Translations under genes and position numbers: made by a program
Notes under the pieces: model-generated
What the model saw: only the letters and a program-made list of their open reading frames with translations
Database searches by the model: none
What the model was told of the DNA's origin: nothing
Assembly (NCBI RefSeq): GCF_029714205.1
Contig: NZ_CP121648.1
Location: 930,001 to 994,000 of the forward strand
Reading direction: 5' to 3'
Source: Methylobacterium sp. CB376
GTDB lineage: Bacteria > Pseudomonadota > Alphaproteobacteria > Rhizobiales > Beijerinckiaceae
DNA: 64,000 nt
Shown here: piece after piece, positions 51,051 to 62,183 of the stretch
How positions within the stretch are numbered: the first letter of the stretch is position 1
How the letters are laid out: every line of letters starts with the position of its first letter

Positions 51051-52510
51051 GCGGCACCGAAGGGGTTGGGGTCGCGGGGCCACCAGGGCCCGGCCTTCTT
51101 GGTGAGGGGCAGGGCGGCGAAGTCCGGCGGCACCGCGCCCGGGGCCGCCACGTAGAGCACCGCGCTCGCGAGGCCCGCGAAGGCGGCGTGGAAGTGCTGC
51201 ATCGACTTCACGACGACGAGGCGCTTGTCGTGCAGGGTGAGGCCGAGGCCCGTGAAGGCGTCCGGGTCGAAGGGCTGCTGGCGCTGGCTCGTCAGCACGA
51301 GGTGGATCCCGTCCGCCTCGACCCAGGCGCTCGGGCCGAGCAGCGCCCGCCCGCCGCTCAGGCCCGCCTGGCTGTGGTCGTCCGCCAGGCCGCGCACCGT
51401 GACGGCGAGGTCGACGGGGTCGCCGGAGGTCACGCCGCACTTGCCGCCGACCCGCAGGGTGAAGCGCGCGCCGATTCCGGCCTCCCGGCAGATGCCGACC
51501 GCCCCCGGATCCCAGTAGAGGCCGCTCGCCGCGTCCCGGACGCCGCGCGCGACGAGGCGGCGCAGGATCGCCGTGTTGTCGGAGGGGGCGCCCGCCCCGG
51601 CATTGTCGGCGACGTCGGCGAGCACCATCGGGCGGGGATCGTCGCAGGCGAGCGCCCGGTCGATCGCCGCGTCGATGGTGACGTAGGGGGTCGCGGCCTC
51701 CTCGCGCATGGCCCAGACCTCGGCGGCGAGGCTGCGCGCGAGCGCCGCCGCCGCGGCCTCGTCGCCGTCGGCCACGACCAGCATCTTGGCGCCGACATCG
51801 GCGACGTCCGCCCAGGGGAAGCCGTGGCCGAAGGAGACCGACAGGATCCCGTCGCGGCCCTCCGCGGCGCTCATGCGGTCGACGAAGCGGCGCACGGGCG
51901 GGTCGGAGGTGCGCCAGAGGCTCACCATCCGGCAATCCGCGTAGGCCATCACCGGCCGGATCCGCCCCTCGGCGGCGGCGATCACCAGCGGGTAGAGGTC
52001 GCGGGCGCGCGCGACGATGTCGGTGTGGGGGTACTCCTTGTAGATGACCATGACGTCGGCGGCCTGCCGCATCGTCTCGGTGAGGTGGCAGTGCAGGTCG
52101 AGCTCGACGCCGACCGGCACGCCCGGCCCGACGATGCCGCGCACCCGGGCGAGGGTGTCGCCCTCGCAATCGTCGTAGCCCTCGGCCACCATGGCGCCGT
52201 GCATGAAGAGCAGCACGGCGTCGACCGGCCCGGCGGCCTCGAGGTCGGCCAGGAGCGCGTCGCGCAGGTCCTCGTAGACGGCCCGCAGGGTGATCCCGCC
52301 GGGCTGGGCGAAGGTCGAGAGGCTCTCGACCACCTCGTGCCCGTCCGCCTCGGCGAGGCGGCGCCACGCGATCAGCCCGATATTGCTCAGGCGCGGCGGG
52401 TTGCGGCTGCCATCGCGACGGGCGTAGTCCGCCAGGAAGGCGGGCCGCCCGGTCGGCAGCGGCGCGAAGGTGTTGGTCTCGGTCGCCAGGGAGGCGATGA
52501 ACAGCTTCAT
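51047..52510 (-). CDS. M81-family metallopeptidase (MlrC/microcystinase C-like)
   Basis: A 487-residue protein of the DUF1485/MlrC family, starting MKLFIASLATETNTFAPLPT. Metal residues expected in the family appear in MHGAMVAEGYDDCEGDTLAR and ELDLHCHLTETM, and MVLADVADNAGAGAPSDNTA is typical. MlrC breaks tetrapeptides in microcystin degradation, but most members in soil bacteria act on other peptides or amides. With the M20 enzyme and a ligase gene upstream it forms a breakdown operon for an unknown amide. Confidence 0.9.
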   Translation of the reverse strand: MKLFIASLATETNTFAPLPTGRPAFLADYARRDGSRNPPRLSNIGLIAWRRLAEADGHEVVESLSTFAQPGGITLRAVYEDLRDALLADLEAAGPVDAVLLFMHGAMVAEGYDDCEGDTLARVRGIVGPGVPVGVELDLHCHLTETMRQAADVMVIYKEYPHTDIVARARDLYPLVIAAAEGRIRPVMAYADCRMVSLWRTSDPPVRRFVDRMSAAEGRDGILSVSFGHGFPWADVADVGAKMLVVADGDEAAAAALARSLAAEVWAMREEAATPYVTIDAAIDRALACDDPRPMVLADVADNAGAGAPSDNTAILRRLVARGVRDAASGLYWDPGAVGICREAGIGARFTLRVGGKCGVTSGDPVDLAVTVRGLADDHSQAGLSGGRALLGPSAWVEADGIHLVLTSQRQQPFDPDAFTGLGLTLHDKRLVVVKSMQHFHAAFAGLASAVLYVAAPGAVPPDFAALPLTKKAGPWWPRDPNPFGAA

Positions 52511-52594
52511 GCGGGGGGATCCTCCCGTGGCGGCCGGCGTGACGGTGTGGCCCGGGCCGCCCGCCGCGCGCAAGGGGCGCACCGGGCCGGGCCC

Positions 52595-54148
52595 TCAGGC
52601 CCCCGCCGCCTCGGCGAGCCGCTTCCTCTGCACCTTGCCGTTCGGCGTGCGCGGCAGCGCCTCCAGGAACACGATCTCGCGCGGGCACTTGTAGGCCGCG
52701 AGGCGCGCGCGGCACCACGCGAGCAGATCCTCCGCCTCCGGCGCGGCCCCGGGCCTCGGCACCACGTAGGCGGCGACGACCCGCACGTCCGCCCGCACGG
52801 CCCGCTCGGCGACCGCCACCTCCTGCACCTCCGGGTGGCCGATCAGCGCCGCCTCGACCTCGTTCGGCGAGACCCGGTAGCCGAAGGCGTTCATCAGGTC
52901 GTCGTGGCGGCCCTCGAACCAGACGTAGCCGTCCGCGTCGAGCCGGGCGAGGTCGCCGCCCGCGAACCACTCGCCCCGGATCACCGCCGCCTCCTCGTCG
53001 GGGCGGTTCCAGTAGCCGAGCATCAGCCCGGGATCGGAGCGGTGCACGGCGAGGAGCCCGGTCTCGCCCGCCGGCAGCGGCACGGGCTCGCCCTCGGGCG
53101 GGAGGATGGCGACGCGCCGCCCGGGCTGGGGCCGGCCCGGCGAGCCCGGCCGCACCGGCACGGTCGGGCCGGTCGAGACGTAGGTCGAGACCTCGCTCAT
53201 GCCGAGCGCCTCGTAGAGGGGCTTGCCGGTCGCCGCCGTCCAGGCGGCGAGGAGCTCGGGGGAGAGCGCCTCGCCCGCCGTGATGCCGTGGCGCAGGCGC
53301 GACAGGTCGTGGGCGGACAAATCGGCGTATTTCAGGATCTGCCGGTAGAGGCTCGGCACCGCGGCGAACAGGGTGGCGCGCGTGCGGGCGATCAGGGCGG
53401 GCCACAGGGCCGGGTCGCGCGGGCCGGTGTAGAGCACCGCCGTCGCCCCGCGCGCCCAGGGATCCTGGATCCCGACGCCCAGCGTGTAGGTCCAGTTCAT
53501 GGTGCCGGCATGCAGCACGACGTCGTCCCCGGTGAGCCCGAGCCAGTGGTCGTGCATCGGGCGCCGGCCCCAGACGGCGCGGTGGGCGTGCAGCACGCCC
53601 TTCGGCCGGCGCGTCGTGCCCGAGGTGTAGACGAGGGAGGCCGGGTCCTCGGCCGCGGTGTCGGCGTAGGCGGCGAGCGGCGTCCCGGCCCGCAGGCGCG
53701 CCACGTCGGCGGGCCGCAGCAGCGCGCGGCCGCGCAGGGAGGCGGGATCGAGGGGGCAATCCTCCGCCGCCACCACCGCGGCGGCTCCCGAATCCTCCAG
53801 CAGGAAGGCCGCCTCGGCGGGGGTGAGCTGGGGCGAGGAGGGCTGCGCCACCAGCCCGGCGGCCAGCGCCGCGAAGTACACGATCGCGTAATCGGCGTCG
53901 TTGCCCATGCGGATCATCACCCGGCTGCCCGGCGCGAGGCCGAGGGCGAGCAGGCCCGCCGCGACGGCGCGCACCGCCCGGTCGATCTCACCGTAGCTCA
54001 GCACCTGCGCGGCCCCGCCCTCCCCCGCGAGGATCAGGGCGGGCTTGTCGGGATGACGGCGCGCCTGCGCCTCCAGGCAGTGGCGCGCGGCGTTGAAGCG
54101 GGTCGGGGGCGGGTCGGAGGACGGGCTGGATGCGGACGGGGCGAGCAC
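52595..54148 (-). CDS. Acyl-CoA synthetase (AMP-binding, benzoate-CoA-ligase-like)
   Basis: A 517-residue ANL enzyme that activates a carboxylic acid to its CoA thioester. ASLVYTSGTTRRPKGVLHAH is the P-loop, ITAGEALSPELLAAW and YEALGMSEVSTYVS the acid and adenine pockets, WFAGGDLARLDADGYVWFEG the hinge, and PRTPNGKVQRKRLAE the catalytic Lys. It precedes the M81 and M20 genes by 84 bp on the same strand. The carboxylate may be the acid set free by them. The acid cannot be told from sequence. Confidence 0.92.
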   Translation of the reverse strand: MLAPSASSPSSDPPPTRFNAARHCLEAQARRHPDKPALILAGEGGAAQVLSYGEIDRAVRAVAAGLLALGLAPGSRVMIRMGNDADYAIVYFAALAAGLVAQPSSPQLTPAEAAFLLEDSGAAAVVAAEDCPLDPASLRGRALLRPADVARLRAGTPLAAYADTAAEDPASLVYTSGTTRRPKGVLHAHRAVWGRRPMHDHWLGLTGDDVVLHAGTMNWTYTLGVGIQDPWARGATAVLYTGPRDPALWPALIARTRATLFAAVPSLYRQILKYADLSAHDLSRLRHGITAGEALSPELLAAWTAATGKPLYEALGMSEVSTYVSTGPTVPVRPGSPGRPQPGRRVAILPPEGEPVPLPAGETGLLAVHRSDPGLMLGYWNRPDEEAAVIRGEWFAGGDLARLDADGYVWFEGRHDDLMNAFGYRVSPNEVEAALIGHPEVQEVAVAERAVRADVRVVAAYVVPRPGAAPEAEDLLAWCRARLAAYKCPREIVFLEALPRTPNGKVQRKRLAEAAGA

Positions 54149-54412
54149 GGCGATCTCCGGGCCGGGGCGGATCCGCCGTCTTACGCATCCGCACGGCGGC
54201 CGTCATCCATCCGACAAACCGCCCCGCTTGCGCCCGCAGGGCTCCTTTTCGTCAGAAATCGTCCCCCGGCTCGTCCATTCTTTCGCCTCCCCTACGTCAG
54301 TCGCGCGGCACCAGATCGGCGCCATGACGGCGATCAGATCCGGCACATCACTTCACGATGATTTTACTTCCTCGGTAGAAATCTGCCCGCATCCCGCATC
54401 AGGGGCAGGGTC

Positions 54413-54985
54413 ATGGCGGTGTTCGCAAGTCTCCGGGCTCGTCTTCCGGCCATGACGGTCGGCCTCGCGCTCCTCAGCGCCGGCGTCATGGGGAGCCTGA
54501 GCTGGTACGCGGCCCGGGCGGGGCTGGTGGACTCCGCCCAGGAGCGCCTCGCCTTCGCGGCGACGGCCCGCAAGACCGGGATCGAGCTGGCGGCGGCGCG
54601 CCTCGTCGACGAGGTGCAGGCCCTGGCGAGCCTGCCGCAGGTCGCCGCGAACCTGCCGGACCTGATCGAGACCCTGGACCCCGGCAAGCCCGACTTCGAC
54701 GCGGTGGTGAGGGCCTTCACCGCCCCCGCGACGGTCGAGGAGCGCCTCGCCCTCGACGGCGCCGGCACCGGGATGATGTACGGGCGCCGCCACGCCAAGG
54801 TGCAGGAGGCCGCCCGCCGCGTCGCGGCGCGCCCGGGCATCGCCGACGTGCTCTTCGTCGAGGAGGGCGGGCGGGTCGTCTACACGGCCGCCAAGGGCGC
54901 GGATTTCGCCAAGACGGTCTCCGACCCGTCCCTCGCCGGCACGGCGCTCGCGGGCCTCGTCGCGCGGCCGAGGGCGACCGGATGA
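54413..54985 (+). pseudogene. Chemoreceptor truncated to its sensor part
   Basis: Starting MAVFASLRARLPAMTVGLAL, a first membrane helix (LALLSAGVMGSLSWYAA) is followed by a sensing domain with ADVLFVEEGGRVVYTAAKGA and DFAKTVSDPSLAGTALAGLV. This is the usual beginning of Methylobacterium methyl-accepting proteins. It stops at a TGA after 190 residues; the second helix, HAMP and signalling domains are missing and not found in later frames. So it is a truncated receptor, though a free sensor protein cannot be excluded. Confidence 0.65.
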
Positions 54986-55377
54986 TGGCCGACACCATGC
55001 GCCGCTGGGGCCGGTCCGGGGCGGCGGCGGGCGCCCGAACCCCTCCGGCAACCCGTCCAACGACGGCTACGATTACGGCAGGGGACAATCCGCCCCGACA
55101 CTCTACAGCCCCCACCACAATGACAGCCCCTATTGAGGAAGTAAGCCCGCCGGCCTGCTCCCGCCCGGTGCGGGCGGAAGACCTGTCCCGGCCGGGGCCT
55201 GGGCCCGCCGCGCGGGCCCGCAGCCGGCCGGCGGGGCGCCGGGACTTGTCGGATTGCCGCCATTCCGCCGCTCCGCCGCGGCCCGGGCGAGAACAGCGCT
55301 TGAAGCGCGGCCGGTTCTCGCCAAAAGTTCCCTCCTCCGCTCGGATGCGCGAATGGCCGGCTGCGGGAGGGGGGGCC
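54986..55377. other. Intergenic stretch with an inverted repeat before the signalling module
   Basis: No gene is convincing. GGCGAGAAC (55286-55294) and GTTCTCGCC (55314-55322) form a 9-bp stem with a further GCGCTT/AAGCGC pairing inside, 56 bp before the next start codon, so it may be a protein-binding site or leader hairpin. Confidence 0.5.
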
Positions 55378-57189
55378 ATGCAGGTTCGGTTCTTCGGGAC
55401 ACGGGGCTCCCTGCCGATCCCAGGTCCGCGCACGATCCGCTACGGCGGCAACACCTCCTGCGTGGCGGTGCGCACGGCGCGCGGCACGCTCGTGATCCTC
55501 GACATGGGCACGGGCGCCTACGCCCTCGGCCAGGAACTCGCCGCGGCGGGCCGGCCCCTGCGCGGCCACGTCCTCATCACCCACACGCACTGGGACCACA
55601 TCCAGGGCGTGCCGTTCTTCGCGCCCTTCTTCGCGCCGGGCAACGAGTGGGACATCTACGCGCCGCGCGGCCTCGGGGCCTCCCTGCGCGAGACCCTCTC
55701 GGGACAGATGCAGTACAGCTACTTCCCGGTCTCCCTGGAGCAGCTCGGCGCCACCATCCGCTACCACGAACTCGTCGAGGGCGAATTGTCCCTCGGCGAG
55801 GGCGACGACGTCGCGGTCGAGACCCACTACCTCAACCACCCGGCCCTGACGCTCGGCTACCGCCTCACCGCCGACGGGGCGACGCTGGTCTACGCCCTCG
55901 ACCACGAGCCCTTCTGCACCGCCGCCGCGGACGGCACCGCCCCGCCCGAGGGGCTCGACCGCCGCCACGCCGAGTTCCTGCGCGGGGCCGACCTCGTGAT
56001 CCACGACGCGCAATACACCGCCGCCGAGTACCAGGCGAAGCTCGGCTGGGGCCACAGCACCGTCGAGTACGCCCGCCGCGTCGCCCGGGAGGCGGGGGCG
56101 GCGCGGCTCGCCCTGATGCACCACGACCCCCAGCGCGACGACGACAGCCTGGACGCCCTGGTGGCGCGGTACCGCGTCGAGGATCTCGACCTCTTCGCCG
56201 CCGCCGAGGGGCAGGCGATCGACCTCGCGGCGGCCCGGCAATCCGCGCCGGCGGCGGCCCGCGCCCGCTCGGCGCGCGAGGCGGTGGGCTCGGCGCTCGC
56301 GGCGCAGTCGGTGGTGATCGCCGCCGCCGACCCGGGCGAGGCCGAGCGCCTCGCCGCCCTCCTGCGCGGCGACGGCGTCGCCGTGCACGAGACGGCGCTC
56401 ACCGCCGAGGCCGTGGCGCGGGCCGTCCGCCAGCACCGGCCGGCCCTGGCGGTGATCGAGAACGGGGCCGAGCCGGCCGAGCGCCTCGCCGCGCTCTGCG
56501 CGGCCGTGCGGGCCCTCGGCCCGGCCGGGCAGGACCTGCCGATCGTGCTGGTGAGCCGGTCGGGCGACCGGCGCGGCGACGAGGCGATCGGCATCAGCGA
56601 CCGGCTCGTCACGCCCTTCACCCCGAGCTACGCCCGCACCCGCCTGCGGGCCTGGCTGATGCGCACCGCCTGCCGCTGGGCGCGCGCCGCCAAGCCGCCG
56701 CGGGAGGCCGAGCGGCTCGCCGCCCTGCACGGCCTCGGCCTCCTCGACACGCCGCCCGAGGAGCGGTTCGACCGGCTGGTGACCCTGGCCGCCCAGAGCC
56801 TCGCGACGCCCTTCGCGGCCCTCAGCCTCGTCGACCGGGACCGGCAATGGTTCAAGGCGAAGGCCGGCTTCCCCTTTCGCGAGACGCCCCGCGACGCCTC
56901 GCTCTGCGCCCACGCGGTGGCGGCCTCGGACGGGAGCGGCGCCCGCCTGCCCCTCGTGGTCCCCGACACGCTCCTGGACAGCCGCTTCGCCGACAACCCG
57001 GCGGTGGTCGGCCCGCCCTACCTGCGCTTCTACGCCGGGCAGCCGCTGATCCTGGCCCAGGGCCACTGCATCGGCACGCTCTGCGTCGCCGACACGCGGC
57101 CGCGCTTCCTCGACGCGGACGGGGAGACGCTCCTGCGCTGGCTCGCCGATCTCGCGCTTCGCGAGATCGAGCGGTCCCCGCCGGTCTGA
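55378..57189 (+). CDS. MBL-fold hydrolase fused to a degenerate receiver and a GAF domain
   Basis: A 603-residue protein from the ATG at 55378 (MQVRFFGTRGSLPIPGPRTI). Residues 1-270 form an MBL domain with the metal site HTHWDHIQGVPFF, DHEPFC, HDAQYTAAEY and MHHDPQRDDD. Residues about 305-425 look like a receiver (SVVIAAADPGEAERLAALLR, PIVLVSRSG), but the phospho-Asp position reads AVIENGAEP, so it cannot be phosphorylated normally. Residues about 440-600 form a GAF domain (ERFDRLVTLAAQSLATPFAA, CIGTLCVADTRPRFLD). The kinase gene follows by 4 bp. The MBL part may act on a cyclic nucleotide or phosphonate-like ester. Confidence 0.88.
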   Translation: MQVRFFGTRGSLPIPGPRTIRYGGNTSCVAVRTARGTLVILDMGTGAYALGQELAAAGRPLRGHVLITHTHWDHIQGVPFFAPFFAPGNEWDIYAPRGLGASLRETLSGQMQYSYFPVSLEQLGATIRYHELVEGELSLGEGDDVAVETHYLNHPALTLGYRLTADGATLVYALDHEPFCTAAADGTAPPEGLDRRHAEFLRGADLVIHDAQYTAAEYQAKLGWGHSTVEYARRVAREAGAARLALMHHDPQRDDDSLDALVARYRVEDLDLFAAAEGQAIDLAAARQSAPAAARARSAREAVGSALAAQSVVIAAADPGEAERLAALLRGDGVAVHETALTAEAVARAVRQHRPALAVIENGAEPAERLAALCAAVRALGPAGQDLPIVLVSRSGDRRGDEAIGISDRLVTPFTPSYARTRLRAWLMRTACRWARAAKPPREAERLAALHGLGLLDTPPEERFDRLVTLAAQSLATPFAALSLVDRDRQWFKAKAGFPFRETPRDASLCAHAVAASDGSGARLPLVVPDTLLDSRFADNPAVVGPPYLRFYAGQPLILAQGHCIGTLCVADTRPRFLDADGETLLRWLADLALREIERSPPV

Positions 57190-57193
57190 CGCC

Positions 57194-59455
<2,262 letters not shown>

Positions 59456-59458
<3 letters not shown>

Positions 59459-59522
59459 GACGGGATCCGGTTGATCACGGCGGCTCCCGGATCGCGCGCC
59501 CGCGCGGCGCCTGAGCGAAGCC
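59456..59522 (+). repeat. Dispersed 3'-UTR repeat, copy D (first half only)
   Basis: It starts at the TGA of the kinase gene with GAGACGGGATCC as in copy C. The first hairpin is weakened (CCGGTTGATCACGG). The core GCGCGGCGCCTGAGCGAAG ends at about 59520, and the second hairpin is absent. Confidence 0.8.
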
Positions 59523-59582
59523 CGCCGGGCCATCCTGCGGCCACAATCGGCATCATACCGCACTGCCTCTCGTTGCCTCAGT

Positions 59583-59599
59583 TGGTATGTTGCATACCA
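59583..59599. promoter_or_regulatory. Palindromic operator before oxlT, GntR/FCD type
   Basis: TGGTATG-TTG-CATACCA is a perfect 17-bp inverted repeat, 61 bp before the oxlT start. TGGT-N-ACCA palindromes are the established target of FCD-type GntR regulators, which control many organic-acid genes. No such regulator is in the window. Its position fits repression or activation of oxlT. Confidence 0.65.
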
Positions 59600-59660
59600 G
59601 GAATTTTAGTGCATTCTCCGCGCCGCGGGCGCCGAGCCCGACCAACAAGGGGAATCAGGG

Positions 59661-60947
59661 ATGGAACGTCAGGACGCCTCGTCCGCGAAGTGGTGGCAGC
59701 TCGCGTTCGGCATCGTGTGCATGGCGATGATCGCCAACCTCCAGTACGGATGGACCCTCTTCGTCGACCCGATCGATGCCAAGTTCCACTGGGGGCGCAC
59801 GGCCATCCAGTTCGCCTTCACGATCTTCGTGGCGACCGAGACGTGGCTGGTGCCGGTCGAGGCGTGGTTCGTGGACCGCTACGGCCCGCAGGTCGTGGTC
59901 TTCTTCGGGGGCGTGATGATCGCGCTGGCCTGGGTCCTCGACGCCTACGCGGAATCGCTCCCGCTCCTCTACGCCGGGGCGGTGATCGGCGGCATCGGCG
60001 CCGGCGCGGTCTACGGCACCTGCGTGGGCAACGCCCTGAAGTGGTTCCCGGACCGCCGCGGCCTCGCCGCGGGCGCGACCGCCGCCGGGTTCGGGGCGGG
60101 CGCCGCCCTCACCGTGGTGCCGATCGCCAAGATGATCGCGACGAGCGGCTACCAGCAGGCCTTCCTGACCTTCGGGCTGATCCAGGGCGCCGTGGTGGTC
60201 GTGCTCTCCTTCCTGCTGCGCAAGCCCGGCGTCGCCGTCCCGGTCAAGCGCAAGAGCCTGCGCCTGCCGCAATCGCAGGTCGACCGCACCCCGGGCGAGG
60301 CGGTGCGCACGCCGGTCTTCTGGGTGATGTACGCGATGTTCGTCATGGTGGCCTCGGGCGGCCTGATGACGGCGGCCCAGATCGCCCCGATCGCCCACGA
60401 CTTCAAGGTCGCGGACGTGCCGGTGAGCATGCTCGGCCTGCAGATGGTGGCGCTCACCTTCGCGATCTCGCTCGACCGCATCTTCGACGGCTTCGGGCGG
60501 CCCTTCTTCGGCTGGGTCTCGGACAATATCGGCCGCGAGAACACCATGTTCATGGCATTCGCGACCGCCGCCGCCGCCGTGATCGTGCTGCTTCTCTTCG
60601 GCCGGAACCCGATCGTCTTCGTCTTCGCGACGGCGGTCTATTTCGGGGTGTTCGGCGAGATCTACTCGCTGTTCCCGGCCACCTGCGGCGACACGTTCGG
60701 CTCGAAGTACGCCACGAGCAATGCGGGCCTGCTCTACACCGCCAAGGGCTCGGCGGCCTTCCTGGTGCCCTTCGCCAGCATGGTCTCGGCGGCCTATGGC
60801 TGGTCGGCGGTGTTCGCGCTGATCATCGGGCTCAACGTCACCGCGGCGGCGCTCGCCCTGTTCGTCCTCAAGCCCCTGCGGATGCGCTACCTCTCGAGCG
60901 CGGCGAGCACCGCGACCGCCGAGGCCCGGGCCGTCCAGATGGCCTGA
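59661..60947 (+). CDS. oxlT: Oxalate:formate antiporter
   Basis: A 428-residue MFS antiporter that brings oxalate in against formate, giving proton motive force when oxalate is decarboxylated. It starts MERQDASSAKWWQLAFGIVC. Helix motifs IANLQYGWTLFVDPI, ALKWFPDRRGLAAGATAAGF, RIFDGFGRPFFGWVSDNIGR and LLYTAKGSAAFLVPFAS are those of OxlT. The Arg in GFGRPFFG and the Lys in YTAKGS stand where OxlT uses Arg272 and Lys355 to bind oxalate. The decarboxylation genes (frc, oxc) are not in the window. A terminator follows. Confidence 0.92.
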   Translation: MERQDASSAKWWQLAFGIVCMAMIANLQYGWTLFVDPIDAKFHWGRTAIQFAFTIFVATETWLVPVEAWFVDRYGPQVVVFFGGVMIALAWVLDAYAESLPLLYAGAVIGGIGAGAVYGTCVGNALKWFPDRRGLAAGATAAGFGAGAALTVVPIAKMIATSGYQQAFLTFGLIQGAVVVVLSFLLRKPGVAVPVKRKSLRLPQSQVDRTPGEAVRTPVFWVMYAMFVMVASGGLMTAAQIAPIAHDFKVADVPVSMLGLQMVALTFAISLDRIFDGFGRPFFGWVSDNIGRENTMFMAFATAAAAVIVLLLFGRNPIVFVFATAVYFGVFGEIYSLFPATCGDTFGSKYATSNAGLLYTAKGSAAFLVPFASMVSAAYGWSAVFALIIGLNVTAAALALFVLKPLRMRYLSSAASTATAEARAVQMA

Positions 60948-60971
60948 TCGCGCCGGGTCCGCCTCGCGCCG

Positions 60972-61008
60972 AAGCGGGCGGCGACGGGTTCCCCGTCGCC
61001 GCCCGCTT
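60972..61008 (+). terminator. Rho-independent terminator of oxlT
   Basis: A 17-bp perfect stem (60972-60988 with 60992-61008, loop TTC) is followed by TCGTT, 24 bp after the oxlT stop. Confidence 0.85.
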
Positions 61009-61050
61009 TCGTTCGCGCCGGGCCGACCGGGCCATGCGGACCGGCCCATG

Positions 61051-61095
61051 ACCGGCCGGGCCATGACCGGCCGGGCCATGACCGGCCGGGCCATG
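61051..61095. repeat. Three 15-bp tandem repeats
   Basis: ACCGGCCGGGCCATG is repeated exactly at 61051-61065, 61066-61080 and 61081-61095, with a shorter degenerate copy before them. They lie upstream of the hydrolase gene. Confidence 0.9.
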
Positions 61096-61194
61096 CCGAG
61101 GGCACATGCCCTCCCCCGTCCGGGCGCCGGGACGGCCCCTGCCGTCCCTCGCCGTCCCCCGCTAGGGAGAGGGCTGGACAGGGAGACACGGACG

Positions 61195-62085
61195 ATGCCG
61201 GCCGAGGTGCGGGACGCCCCCTTCACGCGCGAGACGCTCGACATCGGCGATCCGTCGGGCGGGCGCGTCGCGGCCCTCGCCTTCGGCCCCCCGGGCCGGC
61301 CGCCCGACGCCCTGCTGCTGCACGCCAACGGCTTCACGGCCCGCACCTACCGCAGCCTGCTCGCGCCGCTGGCCGGGGAGATGCGCCTCCTCGCCTACGA
61401 CCAGCGCGGCCACGGCGCCACGACGCTGCCGGCCGAGCCGCGCGGCCGCCGCGGCTGGGACGACCTCGCGGCAGATCTCGTGGCCGTGCTCGACCGGCTC
61501 GGCGGAAAGCCGCTCACGCTGGTCGGCCACTCGATGGGCGGCGCCGCCGCCCTGCTGGCGACCGCGCGCCGGCCGGACCGGGTGCGCAACCTCGTGCTCC
61601 TCGATCCGGTGATCCTGCGGCGGCGCGACGCGCTCGTCGCCCGCCTGCCGGTGCTGCGCCGGCTGATCCGGCGCCACTCGCCGCTCGCCGACATGGCGCT
61701 GCGCCGGCGCCCGGTCTTCCCGTCGCGGGCGGCGGCGCAGGCCGCCTATCGCGGGCGGGGCGCCTTCCGCACCTGGCCGGACGCGGCGCTCGCCGATTAC
61801 GTGGCGGATGGGTTCCGCGACCGGCCGGACGGCACGGTGGAGCTCGCCTGCGCGCCCGCCTGGGAGGCCTCGAACTTCCTCGCCCTCGGCCACGACATCT
61901 GGGGCGCCCTCGCCCGCCTCGCCCGGCCGGCCCTGATCCTGCGCGCCGCCCAGGACAGCACCTGCGCCCTCGACCGGGACCGCCCACCCGGCCTCACGGT
62001 CGAGACCTTGCCCGGCACGACGCATTTCCTGCCCTTCGAGGCGCCCGAGCGGGTGCGCGCGGCGATCCGGGCGGCGGTCGGCTGA
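61195..62085 (+). CDS. Alpha/beta hydrolase
   Basis: A 296-residue esterase or lipase-type hydrolase starting at the ATG at 61195 (MPAEVRDAPFTRETLDIGDP), with GGGAGA before it. The oxyanion region is LLLHANGFTARTYRSLLAPL, the nucleophile elbow LVGHSMGGAAALL, the acid near LRAAQDSTCALD, and His in PGTTHFLPFEAPERV. No signal peptide, so cytoplasmic. It could act on lactones or esters; no better call is possible. Confidence 0.9.
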   Translation: MPAEVRDAPFTRETLDIGDPSGGRVAALAFGPPGRPPDALLLHANGFTARTYRSLLAPLAGEMRLLAYDQRGHGATTLPAEPRGRRGWDDLAADLVAVLDRLGGKPLTLVGHSMGGAAALLATARRPDRVRNLVLLDPVILRRRDALVARLPVLRRLIRRHSPLADMALRRRPVFPSRAAAQAAYRGRGAFRTWPDAALADYVADGFRDRPDGTVELACAPAWEASNFLALGHDIWGALARLARPALILRAAQDSTCALDRDRPPGLTVETLPGTTHFLPFEAPERVRAAIRAAVG

Positions 62086-62183
62086 AGGCGGGAAGGGCGC
62101 GGCGCGGGAGGCTGGTCGCGCGGCCCGGTTCGGGATAGGTCTGCCTCGCGCCGAACCACCCGGATTTCACCCTCGAGGCTGGT

